Shown: one piece after another, positions 16,721-24,965 of the stretch | Layout of the letters: each line of letters starts with the position of its first letter | Numbering within the stretch: position 1 is the first letter of the stretch | Position numbers and translations under genes: made by a program | Origin: Actinomycetota bacterium | Lineage (GTDB): Bacteria; Actinomycetota; Acidimicrobiia; Acidimicrobiales; Ilumatobacteraceae | Length of the DNA: 64,000 nt | NCBI GenBank assembly: GCA_016871355.1 | Contig: VFZC01000005.1 | Coordinates: forward strand, 1-64,000 | Direction of reading: 5' to 3' | Notes under the pieces: model-generated | The model's database searches: none | Told to the model about the DNA's origin: nothing | The model's input: the letters and a program-made list of their open reading frames with translations, nothing else

Positions 16721-17593
16721 TCAGGTCACGGGGCGGCGTTCGCGCGCCGCCGGCATCCAGTTCGGGCCAGCGGTTTCGTCGATTCGAGCGAGAAGGCGCG
16801 GGCCGACGGGTTCGATCACCTTCAGGAAGCGTTCGGTGACCTCGAGTCCGACCGCCTGCCACTGAGCCACGCAGATCTCGTTGGTGCGCGACTCGATCTC
16901 ATCGCGTAGAGCCAGACCGGCCGGTGAAACGACGCCATCGCGCGCCAGGCCGCGCCGCTCGAGCTCGGCGAAGGCGTTCGTGAGTTGCGCTTCGTCGGCC
17001 CCGCGACTCTGCGCGATCCAGCCGCCGTAGTTGAGATGAGCATCGTGGAGAATGCCGGCCTGCACGCGATCGATCCCGTGGGCGAGGAGTACCGCGAAGT
17101 GCGTGTCGCCGCGCCATTCGCGCAAGCAGTTCACGGCCAACCACGCCGACACCACCGGATCGTCCACACGGGGAGCCTCGCGATGCACGGCGAAGAGCAC
17201 ACGCCCCGATTCGGGAAGTGCGTCGGCCGCCGCCCACAACGCCGGACCCATGTTGGCGAGTTCGTCGCACACGTCGGGTGCGTAGCGACGTAGACCTGCT
17301 CCCACGGCTTCGTTGCGCGCGTTGTAGATGGCCCGCCACTCGGTGTGTTGGGCCGCGAGTTCGACCGCCAGCCGAATGAAGGCCGGATGGATGGAGAAGA
17401 AGGCCGCCGTGACCGCTTGGTGTCCGGCCGGCAAGAGAGGAGCAGCGCGACTGGTGACGTAGTAACCGAGGCCGTTCGGGATACCGAGATCGCCGTAGGC
17501 CTTGATCGCGTCGGGGTCCCAATAGATCCAGCCGACGAGGCGGTGCGACGCGAAAGCCGCGCGCTGAGTGAGATCGAGCCAATCGGGTTCCAC
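16721..17593 (-). CDS. SCO6745 family helical protein
   Basis: A 290-residue mostly helical protein resembling the actinobacterial SCO6745 family (related to EvbL; winged-helix-like C-terminus). Visible features are A-R-N-E-A-V-G-A-G-L-R-R-Y (about 92-104), N-C-L-R-E-W-R-G-D-T-H-F-A-V-L-L-A (about 154-170) and a C-terminal segment, F-A-E-L-E-R-R-G-L-A, like a winged helix. Function is unproven. GTG start 17593 is preceded 6 nt upstream by GATGAT, a possible leaderless -10. Convergent with the GrdB-like gene, 8 nt apart. Confidence 0.75.
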   Translation of the reverse strand: MEPDWLDLTQRAAFASHRLVGWIYWDPDAIKAYGDLGIPNGLGYYVTSRAAPLLPAGHQAVTAAFFSIHPAFIRLAVELAAQHTEWRAIYNARNEAVGAGLRRYAPDVCDELANMGPALWAAADALPESGRVLFAVHREAPRVDDPVVSAWLAVNCLREWRGDTHFAVLLAHGIDRVQAGILHDAHLNYGGWIAQSRGADEAQLTNAFAELERRGLARDGVVSPAGLALRDEIESRTNEICVAQWQAVGLEVTERFLKVIEPVGPRLLARIDETAGPNWMPAARERRPVT

Positions 17594-17679
17594 CGGCCCA
17601 TCATCGCAGGATCGCTCGGCTCACGAGGTCAACGGTCGTCACGCGTCGTCCCCATGAGCGCGCCTACTAGCGTGCCCAT

Positions 17680-17685
17680 TAACGT
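17680..17685 (+). promoter_or_regulatory. -10 box of leaderless glycosyltransferase promoter
   Basis: TAACGT, 6 nt before GTG 17692. Confidence 0.5.
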
Positions 17686-17691
17686 GACTGT

Positions 17692-18840
17692 GTGTCCGAC
17701 TCGACGCCACCGCGTTCCGTGCTCGTGTATCGGTCACTGTTCGGTGCGCCGAGCGAGCCGTGGCTGTTCACGCAGCATCGCGATGTTCCGGGCTGGCACA
17801 CCACGTATCTCACGCATCAGATCGACGCACAGGGTGAGTTCGTCCACGACTGGGCTCGTTCACGGGTGGAAGCGAGCACCTGGGGAACGAGTCGACTACG
17901 GCGCGCTGCCTTCATGCGCGGGCACGATCCCGTAGCCAATCGAGCGATCGCGCGGCTTCGACCCGCGCTGCTGCACGCCCACTTCGGTCCGGACGGAATG
18001 TTGGCCATGCGGATCGCCGAACGCCACCGACTACCGCTGGTGGTGTCGTTCCACGGTTACGACGCGACTCGTCGCGACGACTCGTTCACCACGGCTGGCG
18101 GCCGACTCTGGTTGGCGCATCGGGCCGAACTGTTCGATCGGGCCACGTACTTGTTGGCCAATTCCGAGTTCGTGCGCGGGCGATTGATCGCGCTCGGCAC
18201 CCCCGCCGACAAGGTGGTGCTGCACCGAATCGGTGTCGATCTCGGACGCTTTGCACCGGCGGCGTCAACGTCAACATCAACGGCGCCCGATCATGTCGTG
18301 TTCGTCGGTCGACTGGCTGCAGTGAAGGGAATCGACATCGCGGTGCGGGCGATGGCGGTCGTTCGGCGATCGCATCCATCAGCGCGACTCACGGTGGTGG
18401 GTGACGGCCCGCTGCGCTCCGAGACGGAGGCGCTCGCCGTGTCGCTCGGTGTCGACGTCACCTGGCGAGGCGCGCTGCCGTTCGACCAGGTGTTGGACGA
18501 ACTCTCCACGGCGACCCTGGTGGTGGCACCGAGCATCACCGCAACCAACGGCCAACCCGAGGCACTCGGCCTGTCGCTAGTGGAGGCTCAGGCCTGCGGT
18601 ATCGCGGTGGTGGCGTCGCGGTCGGGCGGCATTCCCGAGACCGTGGTCGACGGCGTCACCGGTTTGTTGGCCGAGGAGGGGTCGGTCGATGAGACCGCGA
18701 ACCACATCACGCGGTTGCTCGGCGACTCAGAACTGCGGAGCCGACTGGGCCGGGCCGGGCGCGAGCACGTGACCCGCGAGTTCGATCTCGCCACGCAGTC
18801 ACGTCGACTGAGCGAGTTGTACGACCGGGCGGTTCGATAG
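17692..18840 (+). CDS. GT4-family glycosyltransferase
   Basis: A 382-residue GT-B glycosyltransferase. The N-terminal domain has L-L-H-A-H-F-G-P-D-G (about 101-110) and V-V-S-F-H-G-Y-D. The C-terminal GT4 domain has V-F-V-G-R-L-A-A-V-K-G (about 203-213), G-D-G-P-L-R and the nucleotide-sugar motif E-A-L-G-L-S-L-V-E-A-Q-A-C-G (E-x7-E). It probably adds a hexose to a cell-envelope or secreted polysaccharide, but donor and acceptor cannot be told. GTG start behind a leaderless -10 box. It stands alone, and tRNA-Ala follows on the other strand. Confidence 0.88.
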   Translation: MSDSTPPRSVLVYRSLFGAPSEPWLFTQHRDVPGWHTTYLTHQIDAQGEFVHDWARSRVEASTWGTSRLRRAAFMRGHDPVANRAIARLRPALLHAHFGPDGMLAMRIAERHRLPLVVSFHGYDATRRDDSFTTAGGRLWLAHRAELFDRATYLLANSEFVRGRLIALGTPADKVVLHRIGVDLGRFAPAASTSTSTAPDHVVFVGRLAAVKGIDIAVRAMAVVRRSHPSARLTVVGDGPLRSETEALAVSLGVDVTWRGALPFDQVLDELSTATLVVAPSITATNGQPEALGLSLVEAQACGIAVVASRSGGIPETVVDGVTGLLAEEGSVDETANHITRLLGDSELRSRLGRAGREHVTREFDLATQSRRLSELYDRAVR

Positions 18841-18910
18841 CGACCGAGCCGAACGGGCGGCAATGTCGAACAAGGCCAGAGATGAATTCGCCGTCAGAAG
18901 CACCAAGTTG

Positions 18911-18983
18911 TGGAGCTGAGGGGAATTGAACCCCTGACCTCTTCCATGCCATGGAAGCGCTCTGCCAACTGAGCTACAGCCCC
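18911..18983 (-). tRNA. tRNA-Ala (GGC)
   Basis: Complete cloverleaf of 73 nt. The acceptor stem GGGGCTG pairs with CAGCTCC. The D arm is GCTCAGTTGGCAGAGC, the anticodon stem CTTCC/GGAAG with loop ATGGCAT (anticodon GGC), and the T loop TTCAATT. The 3' CCA is not encoded. Confidence 0.95.
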
Positions 18984-18998
18984 GAATGGGACGGCTGA

Positions 18999-19027
18999 AC
19001 GATACCAACGGGGCCCGACCACCCCAA
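18999..19027 (-). promoter_or_regulatory. Promoter of tRNA-Ala
   Basis: Minus-strand -35 TTGGGG (19022-19027) and -10 TATCGT (18999-19004) with a 17-bp spacer, ending 15 bp upstream of the tRNA. Confidence 0.5.
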
Positions 19028-19041
19028 ACCCCAAGCCCGAC

Positions 19042-19335
19042 TTACGCGGGTCTCACGTGCCGGGTCCGCTCACCGCACCCGCACACGAGCACGATCGACC
19101 AATTGGGTGGTTCGGGCGGTGGCGGCAGCGGGTCGTACACACCCTTGTCGCGCCACTCGTCAGCGCGACGACTCACCACCTCCAGATCCGACCACACATC
19201 CGACGACGCGGCGTCGATCACCGAGTCGGCCACGTCTTCCACGCGAACATCGGCGCGTTTCGCCACGAGGCGCCACGACGAATCCGAGACGTCAGCGGTC
19301 CAGGTTCCGCAGTGCGGACAGGTCAGTCGCGCCAT
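19042..19335 (-). CDS. Small CxxC-containing protein of unknown function
   Basis: A 97-residue protein starting M-A-R-L-T-C-P-H-C-G-T-W. This CPxCG knuckle, with a second Cys pair near the C-terminus (L-V-C-G-C-G-E), could bind one zinc. The middle is acidic and helical (V-D-S-V-I-D-like stretches). No family is recognised. ATG 19335 overlaps the end of rsfS by 13 nt, so it is the last gene of the nadD / LCP-like / rsfS run. Confidence 0.65.
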   Translation of the reverse strand: MARLTCPHCGTWTADVSDSSWRLVAKRADVRVEDVADSVIDAASSDVWSDLEVVSRRADEWRDKGVYDPLPPPPEPPNWSIVLVCGCGERTRHVRPA

Positions 19336-19685
19336 TCGATGCGCGGTGCGTCCTTGTACAGACGCTCGATCTCGTAGAAGTCGCGCGTCTCCTGCAAGAA
19401 AACGTGCACGATCACGTCGCCGTAATCGGCGAGGATCCACTGCTGCTCGCGATTGCCTTCCACGCGAATGGGTGACCGGCCGGTCACTTCGCGCACCTTC
19501 TCATCGATGTCGTCGGCGATCGCGCGAACGAGCCGCCGGTTGGGCGCTCCGGTGATCACGAACAACTCGGTGATGGCCAGCACGTGACCAACCGACACGA
19601 CCATGGTGTCGGTGCCCTGTTTGTCGTCGGCGGCCCGAGCGGCCACTCGGGCCAGTTCGATCGAATCGGTTGGCGCGGTCGTCAT
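19323..19685 (-). CDS. rsfS: Ribosome silencing factor RsfS
   Basis: A 120-residue Iojap/RsfS protein that binds uL14 on the 50S subunit and blocks subunit joining in starvation. Family pattern: A-D-D-K-Q-G-T-D-T-M-V-V (about 20-31), F-V-I-T-G-A-P-N-R-R (about 42-51), I-R-V-E-G (74-78), W-I-L-A-D-Y-G-D-V-I-V-H-V-F (about 84-97) and F-Y-E-I-E-R-L-Y-K-D-A. Its ATG overlaps the stop of the LCP-like gene by one base (TGATG). Clustering with nadD is the usual bacterial arrangement. Confidence 0.95.
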   Translation of the reverse strand: MTTAPTDSIELARVAARAADDKQGTDTMVVSVGHVLAITELFVITGAPNRRLVRAIADDIDEKVREVTGRSPIRVEGNREQQWILADYGDVIVHVFLQETRDFYEIERLYKDAPRIEWRD

Positions 19686-20965
19686 CAGCCCGCCACCGTA
19701 TCGGCGACGGTGGCGTCACTGGCCGGATCGGTGGTCGTCGACATCGCCGATGCGGCTTGATCTTCGATCGACGTCCCGGCGGTCGCTTTCAAGAAAGCGA
19801 CGAACGATTCGCCGAGAGTCACCTGCAGATCGATTCCGGCCACGCGTTCGGTGGCCCGTTCCCAGGTGACTTCGTCGAGCAGGATCGTGAGCGGCTCGGC
19901 CATGCCACGATCCATTTCGTCGGAGTACGAAATGGTCGTGACCGCCGGCGGTGGATCGTTGGTGGTGCGCACCAACATCACGTTGGCACCCATGTAGATG
20001 AGTCGGAACACGGCCTGGCGGGTCACTTCGGCATCGGCGAACGGACTGTCGACCTGCAGGCTCAGGGTGGGGAACACCGCGACCATCGCGCTCGGCGCGA
20101 CACTCGCCAACACCATGATCACTTCGCCGAAATCGAAGCCGTACAGATCGAGCGAATCGGGGTTGCGATCGGTGTCGGTGATGATCTGATAACCGATCTG
20201 CCAAACGCGCACCGGACCGGCGAAGAGGGCCGACATGAACGACGCCATGTCGGCGGGCACCTGCGCACCCACGTCTTGGATCACCGTGGCCGGCATGGTG
20301 CCGATCTTTCCGGCGCCCACGGCCTTGGCGATGGCCTCCCACGTCGTACGCACGTCGGGTAGTCGCGTGTTCTCCGGTCGCTCGGGGTCGCGGGCCGCCA
20401 GCACAGCCGCCGCTTGTAGGGGGGTGAACGTGTTCGGACCCGCCTTGCCGACGACGCGCATCTCGCCGTCGTCGTAATCGAGCACGTCGGCTCCGTACGT
20501 CACGTCGATGCTTCCCGCGCGCGCGATGAGATCACCGGTGCCGCGCTCGGGTTCGACCGCGATCAGGTCGATTTGAGAGTTGGTCTGACTCTCGACGGCC
20601 AGTTTCAAGGCGTCGATTCCGTCCGATCCGTACACATCGGCCAAGCGTTGGGGCTCGCCCTCGGGTCGGCCGTTCATGGTCATGCCCACCGGCAACGACA
20701 GCACGGTTCCACCGGCTCCGTTGGGCGACAGCGTGAGAATGCTGATGGACGCGAGATAGTTCTGCTCGTCGGTGGTGGCCAAGATCGCCGTGGGTGTGGT
20801 GGGAACGGCGATGGTGGGCAGCGCAACAACCGCTTCGGCCGCTCGCGAGTCGCGCACCGCGCGCCAGGCGATCACGCCAGAAACGGGCAGCAACGCCAAC
20901 ACCACCACACCCGACACGAATGCCACGAGAGTTCGCTGACGGCGCTGCGACTTGAGAAAACTCAT
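19685..20965 (-). CDS. LytR-CpsA-Psr-like membrane protein, divergent
   Basis: A 426-residue protein with a basic N-terminus (K-S-Q-R-R-Q-R), one membrane helix (about 13-34) and an extracytoplasmic domain. In the nadD-rsfS interval many actinobacteria carry an LCP wall-polymer ligase. Here the LCP-like core I-L-T-L-S-P-N-G-A-G-G-T-V-L-S-L-P (about 75-91) is visible, but the usual R-D-T after S-L-P is replaced by V-G-M-T, and other conserved arginines are not evident. An active phosphotransferase is therefore doubtful. A second, LytR_C-like region may occupy 230-400. The ATG is just before the nadD stop (4-nt overlap). Confidence 0.65.
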   Translation of the reverse strand: MSFLKSQRRQRTLVAFVSGVVVLALLPVSGVIAWRAVRDSRAAEAVVALPTIAVPTTPTAILATTDEQNYLASISILTLSPNGAGGTVLSLPVGMTMNGRPEGEPQRLADVYGSDGIDALKLAVESQTNSQIDLIAVEPERGTGDLIARAGSIDVTYGADVLDYDDGEMRVVGKAGPNTFTPLQAAAVLAARDPERPENTRLPDVRTTWEAIAKAVGAGKIGTMPATVIQDVGAQVPADMASFMSALFAGPVRVWQIGYQIITDTDRNPDSLDLYGFDFGEVIMVLASVAPSAMVAVFPTLSLQVDSPFADAEVTRQAVFRLIYMGANVMLVRTTNDPPPAVTTISYSDEMDRGMAEPLTILLDEVTWERATERVAGIDLQVTLGESFVAFLKATAGTSIEDQAASAMSTTTDPASDATVADTVAG

Positions 20966-21570
20966 CGCGCGCTTTCCGACGTGTACAGACCACGTTCGCG
21001 AATGACGGCGAGCACCGAGTCGGTCACGAGATAGTCGAGCGGTCGACCATCATGGAAACGCGCGCGCAAATCGGTGCTCGACACTTCGAGACGCGGCACT
21101 TCCACACGCAACCAATCGATTCCTGATGGCAACTCGACGGGTGCACCGGGACGATCGACCACCACGATGCGACTCAACGTCACCACGTCGGCGAATCGCT
21201 CCCACGTCTCGAGGCCAGCCGCCGCATCGTCACCCACGATCGTGAACAACTCGGCGTCTGGGTTCGCACTCTTCAACGCGGCAAGAGTGTCGGCGGTGTA
21301 ACTCGGGCCTCCGTGTTCGATCTCCCACGTTCCCACTTCGAGACCTGGCACTCCGCGCACCGCCGCGGTGACCATCGCCTGTCGATCGGCGGCCGGTGTG
21401 ATGCTGCGCCGGCCCTCTTTCTGCCAAGGCACGTTGGCCACCATCACGATGACGCGGTCGAGGCCCAAGGCATGGCGCACGTTGACGGCCGTGACCAGGT
21501 GCCCCACATGGGGAGGGTCGAAGGTGCCCCCGAAGAGGCCGATCCGGGGATTTGGCGCGCGGCCCGACAC
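20962..21570 (-). CDS. nadD: Nicotinate-nucleotide adenylyltransferase
   Basis: Makes nicotinic acid adenine dinucleotide from NaMN and ATP in NAD synthesis. The 202-residue product has G-L-F-G-G-T-F-D-P-P-H-V-G-H (11-24, the nucleotidyltransferase HxGH) and a C-terminal S-S-T-D-L-R-A-R (the ISSTxIR motif). GTG 21570 lies just before the conserved core, with TAGACT (21579-21584) 8 nt upstream. The frame is open much further upstream, but that part is antisense to the sigma gene and its leader. First gene of nadD - LCP-like - rsfS - small zinc protein. Confidence 0.93.
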   Translation of the reverse strand: MSGRAPNPRIGLFGGTFDPPHVGHLVTAVNVRHALGLDRVIVMVANVPWQKEGRRSITPAADRQAMVTAAVRGVPGLEVGTWEIEHGGPSYTADTLAALKSANPDAELFTIVGDDAAAGLETWERFADVVTLSRIVVVDRPGAPVELPSGIDWLRVEVPRLEVSSTDLRARFHDGRPLDYLVTDSVLAVIRERGLYTSESAR

Positions 21571-21891
21571 GTCTGCGAAGTCTACGGCCGGGCATTTCCC
21601 CTGTTCAGGCCGGGTAGCGACGAATTGCTCAAGTTCATGTGACAACCGACCGATACCTCGGGCGTCCCTGCCCACCCGCTCGACCCCGAACCGATTGCGA
21701 CACCCCAAAGAACTCTGATAACTTACGGGTCCCCCTTCGGGACCCCCCAGTTCCGATCTCGAGTTCTTGACCCCCACATACCAAGAGCTCCCGTTCGTTG
21801 TTGTCCACGGACCGGTCACTGTCGTGCCGGTGTCCGAAGTCACCGGCGGACACGGAACAACAGACGAAGACGAACAGTTGAGAAGAACATC
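21571..21891. other. 321-bp divergent intergenic region with structured sigma leader
   Basis: This gap holds the nadD -10 (21579-21584, minus), a sigma-gene promoter (21695-21722, plus), a hairpin GGGTCCC/GGGACCC (21727-21745) starting about 5 nt after that -10, and a second inverted repeat GTGTCCG/CGGACAC (21830-21853) 40 nt before the ATG. The sigma mRNA would thus have a structured leader of about 160 nt. No short coding frame stands out. Confidence 0.55.
21695..21722 (+). promoter_or_regulatory. Promoter of first sigma-factor gene
   Basis: TTGCGA (21695-21700), a 16-bp spacer and GATAAC (21717-21722). It is the best sigma-70-like pair in the gap, followed directly by a hairpin at 21727-21745. 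Confidence 0.45.
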
Positions 21892-22719
21892 ATGAACGAT
21901 TCCATCGGCATCTACCTGAACGACATCGGCAAGGTTCCCTTGCTCACCGCTGAAGACGAGCGCGTGCTGTCGCGTGCGATCGAAAAGGGCCGCGAAGCCG
22001 CCGCCAAGAAGGGTGCTGGCGAGAAGAGCCCGGCCATCAACCGCGACATTCGCGAAGCAGCCAAGGCCAAGGATCGGTTCATTCGCGCCAACTTGCGTCT
22101 CGTCGTCTCGATCGCGCGTCGCTATCCCCTGCCGCAGGGCATGGATCTCCTCGACCTCATCCAGGAAGGCAACCTCGGCCTCGAGCACGCCGTCGACAAG
22201 TTCGACTGGCGTCGTGGCTTCAAGTTCTCCACCTACGCCACCTTCTGGATCCGCCAGGCCATCGGTCGCGCCCTCGACCAGAAGGCCAGCCTCATTCGTA
22301 TCCCCGGTGATCGTTCGGCCAGCCTGCGCGCCGCGTTGCGTCAGGCCAGCGGCGACGGTGAAACCCTCGACATGGCCAATGCCGAATTGCACCGCCTCAC
22401 CACGCCGGTGTCGCTCGACAAGACCATCGGCGACGACGGCGATGCCACACTCGGCGATCTCATGGCCAATGGCGATCCCACGCCCGAAGATCACATCATC
22501 GCGCAGGGCGAGACCGAGCAGCTCACCAAGTTGCTCGACACCCTCGATGCTCGCGCCCGCTACGCCGTCGAGGCCCGCTTCGGTCTCATCGACGGAGAGC
22601 GCAAGAGCTTCCGCGAAGTCGGCGAAAAGCTCGGCGTCACCGCCGAAGCCGCGCGTCGCCTCGTGTCACGAGCCGTGGCTGGTTTGAAGGAAGAGGCCGA
22701 CGGCATCTTTGCTGCCTGA
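21892..22719 (+). CDS. RNA polymerase sigma factor, sigma-70 group 2 type
   Basis: A 275-residue sigma factor. Region 1.2 is I-G-I-Y-L-N-D-I-G-K-V-P-L-L (about 5-18). Region 2 has L-R-L-V-V-S-I-A-R-R-Y, D-L-I-Q-E-G-N-L-G-L and F-K-F-S-T-Y-A-T-F-W-I-R-Q-A-I. A shortened region 3 follows, then region 4 with F-R-E-V-G-E-K-L-G-V-T-A-E-A-A-R-R. Region 4 is unusual: the end of the helix-turn-helix reads T-A-E-A-A-R-R-L rather than the common T-R-E-R-V-R-Q-I. Region 1.1 is absent. ATG has a GAGAAG ribosome binding site. Probably a stress or stationary-phase alternative factor. Confidence 0.9.
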   Translation: MNDSIGIYLNDIGKVPLLTAEDERVLSRAIEKGREAAAKKGAGEKSPAINRDIREAAKAKDRFIRANLRLVVSIARRYPLPQGMDLLDLIQEGNLGLEHAVDKFDWRRGFKFSTYATFWIRQAIGRALDQKASLIRIPGDRSASLRAALRQASGDGETLDMANAELHRLTTPVSLDKTIGDDGDATLGDLMANGDPTPEDHIIAQGETEQLTKLLDTLDARARYAVEARFGLIDGERKSFREVGEKLGVTAEAARRLVSRAVAGLKEEADGIFAA

Positions 22720-22750
22720 TGCTCGGTCTTCCCTGAAGACAGCCAACTCA

Positions 22751-22790
22751 AACGACCCGGCGCCTTTCGGTGTCGGGTCGTTAGTCTTTC
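22751..22790 (+). terminator. Rho-independent terminator after sigma gene
   Basis: A 14-bp stem (22751-22764 with 22769-22782, including G-U pairs) closing a TTTC loop, then a T-rich tail. The tail contains the -10 box of the next gene (22782-22787), so terminator and promoter overlap. Confidence 0.85.
22782..22787 (+). promoter_or_regulatory. -10 box of leaderless DAHP synthase promoter
   Basis: TAGTCT, 7 nt before ATG 22795, placed at the foot of the upstream terminator hairpin. Confidence 0.5.
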
Positions 22791-22794
22791 TGAC

Positions 22795-24150
22795 ATGGCA
22801 TCAGGGTGGTCACCGTCGTCATGGCGTGCATTTCCCGCCGCGCAACAGCCCGACTGGCCCGACGAGGGCGATCTCGAGCGAGCGCTGAAGCAGATCGCCT
22901 CCTATCCCCCGTTGGTGTTCGCTGGCGAGGCCCGTTCGCTCCAATCGGCCCTGGCCCAGGTGTCGGCCGGTAACGCATTCTTGTTGCAGGCCGGCGACTG
23001 CGCCGAGAGTTTCGACGACTTCTCGGCCAACAACATTCGCGAGAAATTGCGGGTCATCCTGCAGATGGCCGTCGTGCTCACCTACAGCCTCGGTGTTCCC
23101 ACGGTGAAGGTGGGCCGCATCGCTGGCCAGTTCGCCAAGCCGCGCAGCAGCCCCACCGAGAAGATCGGCGATCTCGAACTGCCGAGTTTCCGCGGGCACA
23201 TCGTGAACGATCCCACGCCCACGCCGGCCGCGCGCATCCCCGATGCCGATCGACTCGTGCAGGCGTACCACCAGTCGGCGTCCACGCTGAACCTGGTTCG
23301 CGCGTTCACCAAGGGCGGCTTCGCCGATCTGTCGCGGGTGCATGCCTGGACGCAGGAGTTCGTGGGCTCGAGTCCTGAAGGTCAGCGCTACGAACAGCTG
23401 GCCACCGAAATCGATCGCGCGATGAGGTTCATGCGCGCGTGTGGTGTCGACACCGAGAACAACTCGTCACTACACGAGGTCGACGTGTTCACGAGTCACG
23501 AGGCACTACTGCTCGGCTACGAAGAGTCGCTCACGCGCCAGGACTCCCTCACCGGCGGATGGTACGACTGCTCGGCCCACATGCTCTGGATCGGCGAGCG
23601 CACCCGTCAGCTCGACGGCGCGCACATCGAGTTCCTGCGCGGCGTCGGTAATCCGATCGGCTGCAAGATCGGTGCGAGCACATCGGTCGACTTCGTCCTC
23701 GAACTGTGTCAGGTTCTCAATCCGGCTCGCGTGCCGGGTCGGCTCACGCTCATCAGTCGCATGGGTGCCGACAAGGTCGAGTCGGCGCTGCGGCCATTGC
23801 TGCGTGCGGTCACCGATGCCGGTCATCCGGTCGTGTGGGCTTGCGATCCAATGCACGCCAACACGTTCACGTCGTCGTCCGGATTGAAGACGCGTCACTT
23901 CGACGACATCATCCGCGAGATCTCCGGCTTCGTGAATGCGCACCGCGCCGAGGGCACCTGGCCGGGCGGCATCCACGTCGAACTCACCGGCGACAACGTG
24001 ACCGAATGCCTCGGTGGCGCCGACGATCTCACGGTCGAAGATCTCGACCATCGCTACCAGACGGTGTGCGATCCGCGACTCAACGCCCGCCAAGGTCTCG
24101 ACTTGGCGTTCGGCGTGGCCGAGCTCATTCGCTCGTCGGGCTTTGCCTGA
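22795..24150 (+). CDS. aroG: Class II 3-deoxy-7-phosphoheptulonate synthase
   Basis: First step of the shikimate pathway: condenses phosphoenolpyruvate with erythrose 4-phosphate to DAHP. The 451-residue product is the plant/actinobacterial class II (AroA-II) form. Visible are L-L-Q-A-G-D-C-A-E-S-F (about 62-72, with the metal-binding Cys), R-I-A-G-Q-F-A-K-P-R, L-P-S-F-R-G-H, T-S-H-E-A-L-L-L-G-Y-E, H-M-L-W-I-G-E-R-T-R and C-D-P-M-H-A-N-T. All core blocks are complete. Leaderless start. The following serine hydrolase starts inside its last codons. Confidence 0.95.
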   Translation: MASGWSPSSWRAFPAAQQPDWPDEGDLERALKQIASYPPLVFAGEARSLQSALAQVSAGNAFLLQAGDCAESFDDFSANNIREKLRVILQMAVVLTYSLGVPTVKVGRIAGQFAKPRSSPTEKIGDLELPSFRGHIVNDPTPTPAARIPDADRLVQAYHQSASTLNLVRAFTKGGFADLSRVHAWTQEFVGSSPEGQRYEQLATEIDRAMRFMRACGVDTENNSSLHEVDVFTSHEALLLGYEESLTRQDSLTGGWYDCSAHMLWIGERTRQLDGAHIEFLRGVGNPIGCKIGASTSVDFVLELCQVLNPARVPGRLTLISRMGADKVESALRPLLRAVTDAGHPVVWACDPMHANTFTSSSGLKTRHFDDIIREISGFVNAHRAEGTWPGGIHVELTGDNVTECLGGADDLTVEDLDHRYQTVCDPRLNARQGLDLAFGVAELIRSSGFA

Positions 24151-24964
24151 TCGTCTCCTCGACGTCGTCAGCACCTGGCCCGTCCCGCACGCCTCGGCCG
24201 CCGTGCTGCGCAACGGGTCGGTCGTCGTACGTCGTGGTGACGCATCGTTCTCGTATCGCTTGGCGTCACTGTCGAAGATGATCACTGCCTGGGCCACGCT
24301 CATCGCGTGCGAAGAAGGTGTCGTATCGCTCGACGACGAAGTGGGTCCGGCCACGCTGCGCCATCTCCTCGCCCACGCCGCGGGCTACGGCTTCGACGGC
24401 GACACGCCGATCATGGGTCCGGGCAAGCGGCGCATCTACTCGAACACCGGCATCGAAACCGCCGCCGCGCACGTGGCCGATCAGGCCGCCATGCCATTCG
24501 ATCGTTACCTGCACGAGGCCGTGTTCGAACCACTGGGGATGACGTCGTCGGCACTTCGGGGTTCGGCGGCGTTCGCGGTGTGGAGCACCCTCGACGACAT
24601 CGCTCGATTCGTCGTCGAGCTCATGCGGCCAACATTGGTGTCGGCCGGCACCGCTCGCGATGCCATCACCGTTCAGTTCCCCGATCTCGGTGGCGTGGTT
24701 CCCGGCCTCGGTTCGTTCAAGCCGTGTCCGTGGGGCCTCGGCATCGAGATCCGTGGCGACAAGTGGCCTCATTGGACGGGCTCGCGCAATTCGCCGCGCA
24801 CGTTCGGTCACTTCGGCGGCAGTGGGACCATGGCCTGGGTCGATCCCGACATCGATGTCGCACTCGTGGCACTCACTGATCGCGACTTCGACCAGTGGCC
24901 CGCCGAGGCACTGGCGGCGTGGTCGAGCTTGAGCGACGCCGTGGTCGATTGGGCGAGGTCGTGA
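24143..24964 (+). CDS. Serine hydrolase, beta-lactamase/PBP4* family
   Basis: A 273-residue class C beta-lactamase-like enzyme without a signal peptide. The SxxK nucleophile motif is S-L-S-K (42-45), the YxN motif is Y-S-N (99-101), and a family H-F-G-G-S-G occurs near residue 222 in place of the KTG triad. TTG 24143 is the only start that keeps the conserved N-terminus; it overlaps the DAHP synthase stop by 8 nt, suggesting coupling. Possible roles are esterase, amidase or D-aminopeptidase. Resistance is unlikely given its cytoplasmic location. Confidence 0.75.
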   Translation: MPDRLLDVVSTWPVPHASAAVLRNGSVVVRRGDASFSYRLASLSKMITAWATLIACEEGVVSLDDEVGPATLRHLLAHAAGYGFDGDTPIMGPGKRRIYSNTGIETAAAHVADQAAMPFDRYLHEAVFEPLGMTSSALRGSAAFAVWSTLDDIARFVVELMRPTLVSAGTARDAITVQFPDLGGVVPGLGSFKPCPWGLGIEIRGDKWPHWTGSRNSPRTFGHFGGSGTMAWVDPDIDVALVALTDRDFDQWPAEALAAWSSLSDAVVDWARS

Positions 24965-24965
24965 C

